A DNA stretch of 64,000 nucleotides from Riptortus pedestris (taxonomy: Eukaryota > Arthropoda > Insecta > Hemiptera > Alydidae). The translations under genes were made by a program, and so were the position numbers. The notes beneath the pieces are model-generated. The model made no database searches. It was not told the DNA's origin and saw only the letters and a program-made list of their open reading frames with translations. Shown here piece by piece: positions 55,740 to 64,000 of the stretch (the first letter of the stretch is position 1; every line of letters begins with the position of its first letter). The stretch is taken from assembly GCA_019009955.1 (NCBI GenBank), contig CM032230.1, positions 31,068,501 through 31,132,500 of the forward strand, written 5' to 3'.

Positions 55740-57340
55740 AATGATCACTTCATCTTTCTAAGTGGACCTCCACCTGCCAGTTCAAATTTCGAATATTCGT
55801 TATTTATATACTTCTCTTTGAAATAATGTACAAGTCGCTAAAAAGACTATAACATTTGGTATTTTCGTCAAAGCCATGTATTTTTGTCGGGTTTACAATC
55901 TATTAAGAGATACACACAGTTTTGACCCTATAAAACCCTTAAAACAGGCATCAAAGCCATTTTAAATAATTCCGAAAGAGATACCTCAAACCATCTGTCT
56001 GTCTATGCACTCATATTTTGACGTCCAGTGTGTTGCTTATTATCAGACCTTCAAGAATGGATGTTGGGTGAATGGCGGGAATAATTGAGAATGATGTGGG
56101 ATACGAAAAAGGGAGTGGGAAAACAGAGAGGCTTCAAAATGGAGATTCCATTCGCTTTTCAACGAGAAGTTTTCAAACACGAGCCAAGCCCAATAGTAAT
56201 TAATGCTGAAGGGAAGTTCTAGAGCAGGAGTATGTTTCAATAAAACGGCTTCAGAGAGAGAGAGAGAGAGAGAGAAAACCAATCAGATTATCATGTAGAA
56301 AACTGGGATGATAAAGACAATCATAAAATACCAGGTAACACTGGCCCAACGAACTGAGTCCGCAATAGATGATGGAATGCAAATACAAATAAAATAATAT
56401 GTGGGCAACCACCGGCCAGCGGTAAGGTTTGATCCAGCCCGCGAGACATTTTGAAAAATCCAATTAAACAAAAATATTACACTACTTACTCCAAATGAGC
56501 AAGATGAGGAGAGATGTGTGCGTTTGGCAGTACTTATACATGCGAACAGCTCTTTTTAATGGCGAAAGTTAATAAATCAAAACGTACGATGCTGACTAAC
56601 GATAATTTGGAACATTCTTTTCGTCTTTGTATCTTTGGAATTAATCCAAACATCGATGGATTAGTTTCCTTAATTCAAGCTCAAGTGTCTCATTAATTTC
56701 GGTGTCGCTATTTCACTTTCGTTTTTTATAATAATTCCAAATTTTTCGATTTAATTATAATGTTGTACATATTGTTTTAATTTAAAATTGTTATTTTAAT
56801 AAATTGTATTATAATTACATTGACGTATAATTTCATGTCTTATATCTATCCTTAAAAAGTATGACACATACTTTAAAATGCACTGCTTTAAAAAGCGTCA
56901 CATGAACGTATTAGCACACTAAATTTTGGCCCGCAACATGTCAAAGGTTGTCCATACCTGTATTAGATGATAACATTCAGAATGTAAGTCTAAACAGATT
57001 TAACTCTGAGCTGGCATATCACACGGATGATGTCAGCTGCATAATTTATTCTGCTTTCTCCTTCAGTAAGAACCCACTGTGAACAATACAAGAAATGTAA
57101 GCTGGAAATGAGATGTTGAATTATATAAAGGCTCTATGTGAAAATCCATTTCGTTACAGAATGTTTAAAACAAGCAATAGCACAGTCAACTTCAGTAATG
57201 TTCGATTCTAGAGGGGAAAAGTCATAAAACAGCAATAGTAGTACATTGCTTTTTCAACATCACATGACATTATCGATCAACTCATAACAACAAAGCCTTT
57301 GTGCTAAAGCAAATGAGTTACTGCTGGAGTTAAAACAAAT
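55740..57340. other. Unique sequence with a (GA)n tract
   Basis: (GA)n at about 56,252-56,275. No gene; open stretches on the minus strand at 56,043-56,471 lack motifs. Confidence 0.4.
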
Positions 57341-57551
57341 TCTATTGTGTATATATTCCACTCTCAGTTGCAAATTCCTAAATTCAATGTGTGCACCGTT
57401 ATTCTGAAATCAACAAATTCTGTCGATTCGCGATTTCTTAACTGCATACCATTCATGGAACAAATATTTACTAGAAATATACAAAAACGTATATTACAGA
57501 ATGATCCCTACTTACTCAGAATGCAAACCTTTTTGCAATTTCAACTACTAA

Positions 57552-57794
57552 CAAAAACTTATTTACACAGACGGATCAAAAACAGATCAAGGAGTTGGGA
57601 CAGTAGTAGTTACAGGCTCAAGCAACTTTCAAATAAAGGTTCTTGTGGCGCAGAAACTAGCAATAGACAATATATCTGAGAATAAAAAGATGGATATTAC
57701 GAACTACTCAGACTCTCTTATTTTGCTTATATTAACTCTACCCTTACTAAAATGCATATACAATTTATTCTCGCTCATCTCATACACCTTATAA
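57552..57794 (+). pseudogene. RNase H domain relic of a non-LTR retrotransposon
   Basis: The plus-strand frame starting at 57,558 reads LIYTDGSKTDQGVGTVVV, then FQIKVLVAQKLAID, then ITNYSDSLILL before TAA at 57,792. YTDGSKT..GVG is the first catalytic strand (Asp present), A-x-x-LA-I is the helix that normally carries the catalytic Glu (Gln here), and YSDS carries the third acid. This is the N-terminal two thirds of RNase H in Jockey/R1/I-type elements. The 57,347-57,560 stretch upstream may be the preceding linker, out of frame. Confidence 0.72.
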
Positions 57795-57799
57795 AAATT

Positions 57800-58675
57800 T
57801 AATTAAAAAATAGCTATGTTCTGACTGTGCGGACTTACTAACATGAGATAAAGATTAAGTTTTAGGCATGAATGCAATGATCTAGACTATCGAAACATCC
57901 TAATCCAGAAGTCCTAGCCCTATCTAGTACAACACTCCATATTCCCTTCCACGGTGCCTCAAGAGAAAATGGCCCAGAGATCTCTATAAAATTGTGAAAG
58001 TGGCTATTTTCTTATCACGTGACATTCTTCCTTAGCTCTTGATTGACTTCCTTGCCAGGCAGGGAGAAGCTGCTCTTCTCATTGTGGTGAAGGGATGTGG
58101 ATGAGTGATGGAGGATGATTATATTGTACATATCACACACAAATGCATTTAAATGCAGACTGTAATATTCTTAATAAAATAAAATAATAATAATAATAAT
58201 GATCTAGGGGTTTTAACTTCCTTCAGCACTGGTAATAATTAAGGATTGTTCGGAAATGCATTACAAGGAAGGCTTGGCTCATGTATTTTCCTTCGAAAAC
58301 TATTTTAAAAGAAATAAAATAGCTTATAGAAGATCCATTAGCCTAGCAATGAGAATTACAGATAAAGTGGTATTAGTTCTAGAATGCATAATGTCTCGGA
58401 GCTTTGATTTACCCAGAATTCCTTCATTAAGGGCTGGTGATTGTGAAAATCAAAAGATTTCTTTTTTATCCAAAACCCTCATATTCGAAAATTACTAGCC
58501 TTCGCAGTGTCCTTTGAATGAAGAATTAACTCATTCTCAGAACGTTCAAAGGCAGTTATTAGCAGAAAGACTGAGGAAAAGTTTAATCAGCAATGAAGAT
58601 TTATTCCTTCTGATAGAGAGGGCGCATTAGACAAAACGTGATCTGAAAAGTCTCAGGAAAAGATTGCCTTTACAT
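57800..58675. other. Unique sequence
   Basis: A short (AAT)n lies at about 58,183-58,200. The 80-codon open stretch at 58,256-58,498 has no motif I recognise. Confidence 0.35.
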
Positions 58676-58679
58676 AAAA

Positions 58680-59185
58680 TTAGAGATTCATCTTATGCCC
58701 GGGATAGGGCACAAATCGACTGAGCATTTCTTTTCTCGCTCTTCGATCATCCCTTCCCTCGGAGACTGGTCAGCCGCGGGGGATGAGGCGGGTTTTCTTT
58801 TTAGAGCGGAAAAGTCCGAAAATTGAACTGTTGGAAACTCCACTTCTGATAAAAGGTGTGAGCTGAAAGCTCTTCAAAGGGAAGGGCTAGGAGGAAGCTA
58901 CAAGCTGTCTATTCAATTAGAAGGAAGCGCTGAGACTGCGAGTTTTCAGGGGAACTGCTGCACGGAAGAGGAACTGAGCTGAGATTCAGCCCACGTACGG
59001 TCGGCTCCCTCAGTCCGTATACCATCGATTATACAGTTTTCTCCTTCAGGTTTATAGCTCTGTCTCTCTGTCAGACACTATCTTGTGGACGACCGGAACG
59101 GTAAAGCATTCTGGATTTACAGGAAAAGAAGTCCTTAGAAGAAAGGCTCAATCTCTGCGACCGGCGTGCGTTTGTCTCAGCTAAA
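58680..59185. promoter_or_regulatory. CpG-containing G+C-richer island, possible promoter
   Basis: About 500 bp clearly richer in G+C and CpG than the surroundings, with no repeat match and no coding frame. CTCAGTCC at 59,009-59,016 fits the arthropod initiator TCAGT, and AACGGTAAAGC at about 59,098 could be a weak donor. There is no TATA box or clear downstream promoter element. Evidence is compositional only. Confidence 0.25.
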
Positions 59186-59189
59186 TTCA

Positions 59190-59450
59190 AATAAATGAAC
59201 AATATATACAAAACATTTTTTAATCAATAGGAGCATAACATTTATCTTATTACAACCTTGTTAGAAGTAGGTACGTATTATAATCAGGGAAAATCTCAAT
59301 CTCCAAATAGCAAATGGAATTATCCATTTTGACCCTAACTGAACCCAGTTCGACTAGTTTCGGAGTGAGCTTTGTACGTATCTCCCATAAGTTAGTAATG
59401 AATAGCTTTAAGATGTAAACATTTCATATTGAGGTCTGATGTAACGTCTA
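59190..59450. other. Unique sequence
   Basis: Nothing recognised. Confidence 0.4.
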
Positions 59451-59454
59451 GTTT

Positions 59455-59512
59455 TTAGCAGATTTCCCTTAAGGTTAATCAGCTATTTACGTCATACTCA
59501 TGACGCGATTTT
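59455..59512 (-). repeat. HelA 3'-end fragment
   Basis: TTTTTAGCAGATTTCCCTTA, then GTCATACTCATGACGCGATT: the first 55 bases of a reverse copy. A second 3' end in the same orientation starts at 59,569. Confidence 0.8.
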
Positions 59513-59568
59513 GCTCAAATCATGAAACTTTATGTACATATACATCTATCTACATAAGGATATCATTT

Positions 59569-60165
59569 TTAGCAGATTTACCTTAAGCTAAATTAGCTAT
59601 CAAAGTTGTACTCAAAACGCGATTTTCGAAACATTTCCTCAAATGTCCTTCGATCCTACCTAGGAAATGACGAAAATGAGGCCCGTTCAAAATTGTATAT
59701 GTATAGAGATTTATATATCTGTCTTTTAACGCTCTAGCGGTCGTAATTTTGGTTTGGCCATTACCAAACGTGATATACAACAGTTTTATTCAAAAATAAA
59801 AAACGAGTTCGTTAATGGCTGAAATCGTACGGGGGGGGGGAGTTAGGAAGGGGAATTTCGAAAAGTCTTAATATCTCCGTTAATATTCATAGGATCAAAT
59901 GGAATAGGCCCAATCTTATTGCAAATCTTGTGATCTATATGTTGATATGTATGTTTTTTCACTATTTATGATATTAACCCAAATATTTGCATTTTTTAGT
60001 TTTCGTCCTTAAGTAAACCCCCAATCCTACTCATGCCATATTAACAATAAGCTGTTATTTTATAAAGCACATTATTTGAAGCATAAATACCAAATATTGT
60101 TATCACTGAATTTTGATATGTAAGATACGTGCAATTATTTTCGGTGTGAGGTCATCCATTTAAGA
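59569..60165 (-). repeat. HelA copy, long-arm subtype, 5' tip missing
   Basis: TTTTTAGCAGATTTACCTTA through TCCTTCGATCCTACCTAGGA, GCTCTAGCGGTCGTAATTTT, a G-run, CTTAAGTAAACCCCCAATCC and GAAGCATAAATACCAAATAT. The (TA)n tract is short. Confidence 0.85.
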
Positions 60166-60179
60166 ATTTGCGTACTTAG

Positions 60180-60603
60180 GAAGACGATTTTTATTTGGTT
60201 ACACCATACTCGATATTGAACCGTTTCGTAGAAAACGAGAGATTATAGTATTTATTGGCTGAAATCGGCATTGGAGAGGGGATTCAGAGTGAAAATAACC
60301 TAAAACTCAAAATATTCGGGTACTATGAGTCGGATAGAAAAATTATTTTTCTAATGTTGTCGGAATTTTTATTTTTTTACAACTGTTTTATATACATGTT
60401 TTCTCTGACTTTAATATTCTTGGAATTATTTGTAATTTTTTTTTTATTTCATCTCATATCCCGATAACACTTTAATTACGGTTTACATAGACTTCTTACT
60501 GCTGGAGAAACGGAGAATAGATGGTGAGATAAGATCATTATATCATTTTACTGTTTTTGAGTAATTTCCACAGATTACGAAGCAACTGCGTAACAGACTT
60601 TTA
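60180..60603 (-). repeat. HelA copy, diverged, joined head-to-tail to the next
   Basis: TTTTTATTTGGTTACACCAT, CGTTTCGTAGAAAACGAGAG, TTGGCTGAAATCGGCATTGG, ACTATGAGTCGGATAGAAAA, then TACGAAGCAACTGCGTAACA and GACTTTT. The final TTTT is also the first TTTT of the next copy. Confidence 0.75.
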
Positions 60604-60760
60604 GCAGATTTCCCTTAAGGGAAATCAGCTATTCAGGTCGTACTCATGACGCGGTTATCGAAATTTGTCTTCACATGTCCATCGATCCTTCCTATTAGAT
60701 GACGAAAATGAGGTCCGTTCAAAACTATATATATATAATATCTATATATATATATATAAT
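60600..60760 (-). repeat. HelA copy, 3' half (continues at 62,010)
   Basis: TTTTAGCAGATTTCCCTTAA to GAGGTCCGTTCAAAACTATA, ending in the (TA)n tract, which is broken by the ATACCCGGC element. Confidence 0.9.
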
Positions 60761-60787
60761 TATATATAAATATATATATATAATATA

Positions 60788-61893
60788 CAGCTCAGATACC
60801 CGGCTTCGGCCCGGGAATTCAGTTTGAGGCTGAATGGTTGATAGTATTTTTTTAGGCAGGCGTTTACATTGCACAAAATTATGGACATTTACCCGTGCCC
60901 AGTGTTTTAGGGATTGATAACCCGTCGGTTTTGCCGTGGATTTGGCTAATGAATTAGAATATTTTGTCCGATAAGGCTTCACTGTTCTTCGATATATTTA
61001 TATTTCCCGTCTCTTATACATGTAAATATGGTGAATTTTTATTTCAAGGCCTTCCCATTAAAACCCCCTTCCCCGTTCGAACCTAAATATTTTAAATATA
61101 AAACTTATAAATTAATGGAAGAATTAATGCTAATTTGACATACCGAGCTTTGGTTAAGTTCGGTTTCAGAGCCGTTAGTGCCCAATAACATGTTTCTGGC
61201 TCCCGCTAAAAGGTTTTAAACGGTATAACTCATTTACATATACTTAGGTATGACGACAAAAGTGTATATAACAAAAATTACTCCAAAATAACATAATACA
61301 CAACTTTTGTTTATGCTTTAATATGTTGCTGAAAAACCAAAATATGAAAACGAAATATTCGCTATTTTATTATTTCAGCTTCCCTTATCAACCCCCACTG
61401 TCCTGCCCGTCCATAAAAATGCTGGTATGGCTTTATTAAAAATGAGAGGTCCTCACTGCTAATTAACACATACCGAGTTTTATTTTAGTTTTCGGTTTGA
61501 GTCTTTTTTTGGCAAATAATATTGTTTGACCTCCCGCTATAATGTTTAGCGAAGCTATAACGCTTTTTAAACTTCGGTATACAGACAAAAAGTGTAAATA
61601 ACAATAAGTTACATCTAAATAAACAAAATAAAAACACTTTTGTTTTATGTACATATTTGCCGAAAAACCAATAGAAAACGAAATCATCGCTATTTTTTAA
61701 TTTCAGTGCTTCCCTTATAAAACCCCCCACTCCTGTTCGCCACCAGATAAAATTAATATAGTCCTAAAGACTAAGTTGGGTTAGTAGTAATATACATTAG
61801 CCAAGATTCGATTAAATTCGGTCCAGCCGTTTATGCGTGAGAAAAGGTAACAAACAAACAAACAAACAAACAAACAATCAAACAAACATACAC
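60788..61893 (+). repeat. ATACCCGGC element, long copy, inside HelA's TA tract
   Basis: It starts ATACCCGGCTTCGGCCCGGG and ends AAATTCGGTCCAGCCG, GCGTGAGAAAAGGTAAC and an (AAAC)n tail. Inside, a block beginning CATACCGAG occurs at 61,139 and again at 61,469, a period of about 330 bp, and the end of an earlier unit (CTTCCCATTAAAACCCCCTT) is seen near 61,050. Units carry CTCCCGCTA, GCTGAAAAACCA and CTTCCCTTAT..CCCCCAC. No long open frame. Class unknown. Confidence 0.7.
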
Positions 61894-62009
61894 GAAAGAA
61901 ACAAAAATGCAGATATGGTGTCTATGACATGTTGAAACGGAAAAGTTTAGTCGTGAAAATTTTCGCGAAAAAAAAAATCAAATGTACACAGACTTGTAAG
62001 TTACAATTT

Positions 62010-62037
62010 TATATATATAGTAAATATATTAAAAATT

Positions 62038-62097
<60 letters not shown>

Positions 62098-62511
62098 CTG
62101 TTACCGCTCTAGCGGTCGCAATTTTTGTTTGATCGTTACCAAAAGAAAGATCAGGTTCGTTAACGGCTGAAATCAGACCAGTGGGAGGGGGGGGGGTTTA
62201 AATGGGAGGATTTTCGAAAATTCGAAATATCTCCGTTAGTATACGTCGGATCGAAAAATTGTATAGAACCAATCATATTGCAAATTAAATTTACTATAAC
62301 TATTGGTATATAAATTTATTCTCTATCTTGAATATTAACCGAGATATTTGCATTTTTATTAATTCTGGGCTGCTAACGGACAAGAGTGACTTTCCCGCTA
62401 AAAGCTAGTTCGGCCGTTTTCTTCACTGCTCGGCTTTCGTGATATTTCTCAATGGTAAAACTTCACATGGGAAATCTGCTTAGTTTACGCAGCCACTGCG
62501 TGACGGACTTT
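62010..62511 (-). repeat. HelA copy, 5' half (continues from 60,600)
   Basis: (TA)n to 62,094, then TTTGTCTGTTACCGCTCTAG, CGGTCGCAATTTTTG, TTCGTTAACGGCTGAAATCA, a G-run, CATTTTTATTAATTCTGGGC, AAGCTAGTTCGGCCG and TTACGCAGCCACTGCGTGAC ending in GGACTTT. Confidence 0.92.
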
Positions 62512-62514
62512 ATT

Positions 62515-63755
62515 TATATTATTGTATGGGCTTGAAGTACATAGTTTTTAATGCTTTAGCACGTCACGTAAATCCACCTTGGCATGATCTCTGTTATTAA
62601 GATAAATAAATTGAACATAAAATTCTCTGAATCTAAACTTTTCTGATGTGAAGACGTACCAGAGATCGTTTTACTGAAATATATTTATTACATATTACAT
62701 GTAATAAATGTTTTCTCTTTATATTTATAAAGAGAAAACATGCGTCTATAAGTGTGCTTTGACAGGATTTCGTAAAACTATTGCACAAGAGAAATGACTA
62801 AATGAAATTTCAGAGCGCCTCTAAATATTGTATGCAGGTTTTAATATCAGCGGCCGGTAGCAAAGCCAGAAAGAAACCCTTGCCTCCCCCAATAGACTTT
62901 GTACCGGTTTCATTGTATTTCAAAGCACCATACTGTAATAAAATCTAGCTAAATGAAACTCCATATATTGCTAATTATAAAGGCCAGATCACAGTTTATA
63001 ATTCGCCATTATAACGAACATTGAAAGTAGAGTTAAACGTATTTATCCGGACAAAAAGAAACGCTTTTGCCATCACTCATTACCTTAATTGTATTAGAGT
63101 GCCGTATTAAACGAAACAGAACTCCGTTCTCCCGTTGATTTTTAGAACCCCCCCCCAACGTGTTCGATTTGTAAATTCATTACTGATTATGTTGTCCATT
63201 GTCGCCAATAACTGGTCCAGTTTTGTAAACAGCATCCATTATCAACTTGACAGCATTAAACGTGTGCGTTTATTCCCATGTTTTAAAGAAAATGTAATTT
63301 TGTTTTGCAATTAGTATTTGAGCTTTCAACATTAACTGCAGAATACAATTTAAACGAGGGATTATTGGTCGAACACAAGGACTTATAGTTGATTTCAGAT
63401 TAAACTGTATTTAGGAATGCCACCTTAATCAAGAAATAGTTAGGGAAAATAAATTAGAATGATTTTATGAGTCTTATTCCAAAGTAAGATGCAATTAGTA
63501 TTTTTATTGATAATTGTTATTCTAATTTAAAATGAGTTTTTAGAAAATGAATGTCAAACACGCAACAGACTTGCCATGAAATATTGTAGAAAGAAGTGCT
63601 TTCATTCCATAATATACCTTATAATTTGAAACATATACAAATAGTCAAGATTTTCTCAGCATATCATACAAATAAGAAGTCCTACATTTTTTTTCTAATG
63701 CAGGCTGATTATTCCAAAGGTCACACGAAAATATATTAAACAATAAAGTGTAAAT
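62515..63755. other. Unique sequence with two adjacent perfect hairpins
   Basis: No gene or repeat match. Inverted repeats lie at 62,683-62,709 and 62,709-62,740. A C-run lies near 63,150. Confidence 0.45.
62709..62740 (+). repeat. Perfect inverted repeat, 15-bp stem
   Basis: TGTTTTCTCTTTATA and its exact complement TATAAAGAGAAAACA are separated by two bases. An 11-bp inverted repeat (ATTTATTACAT/ATGTAATAAAT, 5-bp spacer) abuts it on the left at 62,683-62,709. Confidence 0.9.
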
Positions 63756-63761
63756 ATGATA

Positions 63762-64000
63762 GCAGATTCCTCTTAAGGTTAAATCAACTCTAGAGGCTGT
63801 ACTCATTACGCGATTTTCAATAACTTTCTTCAAATATCCATCGATCCTACCCATCAGATGAACAAAATGAGGTGCATTCAAAAATACATATATAAAGCGA
63901 CCGAAATTGGATGGGAGGGAATATTTAAAATGTCTCCGACTTGGATCGTAAAACCATATATAGCCAACCTTGTTGTATATTTATTTTCCTAAAAACTGAT
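63762..64000 (-). repeat. HelA copy, diverged, cut by window end
   Basis: AGCAGATTCCTCTTAAGG, GTACTCATTACGCGATTTTC, TATCCATCGATCCTACCCAT, AATGAGGTGCATTC, a very short TA stretch, then GCGACCGAAATTGGATGG and TCTCCGACTTGGATCGTAAA. The microsatellite and adjoining block are largely deleted. Confidence 0.8.

Noticed and set aside
1..64000. CRISPR arrays, bacterial operons or phage modules
   Set aside because: The sequence is clearly of a eukaryotic, transposon-filled kind; the regular arrays are minisatellites without spacers.

Overview
This is nuclear DNA of an animal, most likely an arthropod. There are no operons and no long open genes; it is A+T-rich and reads as introns and intergenic DNA filled with transposon relics and (TA)n microsatellites. 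The arthropod call is an inference. It rests on an Ig-domain exon of lachesin/IgLON type at 5,479-5,576, on repeat tails of kinds common in arthropod genomes, and on the overall style of the sequence. Species cannot be told.

Host coding sequence is scarce. The one exon I trust is 5,479-5,576 (+), with a clean acceptor, a GTAAGT donor and a recognisable Ig-domain segment. Two weaker terminal-exon candidates are 11,191-11,391 (-), helical and spectrin-repeat-like, and 4,084-4,161 (+). The rest of the Ig gene was not found, so much of the window may be one large intron.

The dominant feature is one interspersed family, called HelA here, with more than 30 full, partial or ancient copies in both orientations. 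An intact copy is about 0.65-0.75 kb without extra microsatellite. It begins near TCCGTCACGCAGGGGCTGCG, ends in the 20-bp palindrome GATTTCCCTTAAGGGAAATC followed by TGCTAA(AA), has subterminal inverted repeats, shows no obvious target duplication, and carries a (TA)n tract at one fixed internal position. This fits a non-autonomous Helitron/Helentron-like element. No Rep/helicase gene is present. Copies lie head-to-tail at 59,455-62,511, as an inverted pair at 22,199-23,180, and nested in other repeats.

Other elements: a tRNA-derived SINE (about ten loci); a TIR transposon at 18,692-19,744 holding a broken C-terminal fragment of a KRBA2-like integrase/transposase, with a second solo end at 24,479-24,818; an element starting ATACCCGGC with a GGTAACAAACA-type tail, set in (TA)n tracts (5,686-6,252; 60,788-61,893); a repeat with a GAAGGCAA-type core (2,176-2,455; 44,395-44,560; 45,700-45,960); non-LTR retrotransposon relics (24,994-25,262; 47,371-48,165; 57,552-57,794); and a GIY-YIG/Penelope-like relic (27,827-28,040, -).

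Tandem repeats: a 42-bp minisatellite of about 35 units (12,130-13,590), a 64-bp triplicate (37,315-37,501), and a 33-35-bp array (39,110-40,455) split by a HelA insertion. The long apparent reading frames at 12.3-13.5 kb come from the 42-bp period and are not a gene. I see no rRNA, no intact tRNA, no CRISPR and no complete protein-coding gene.
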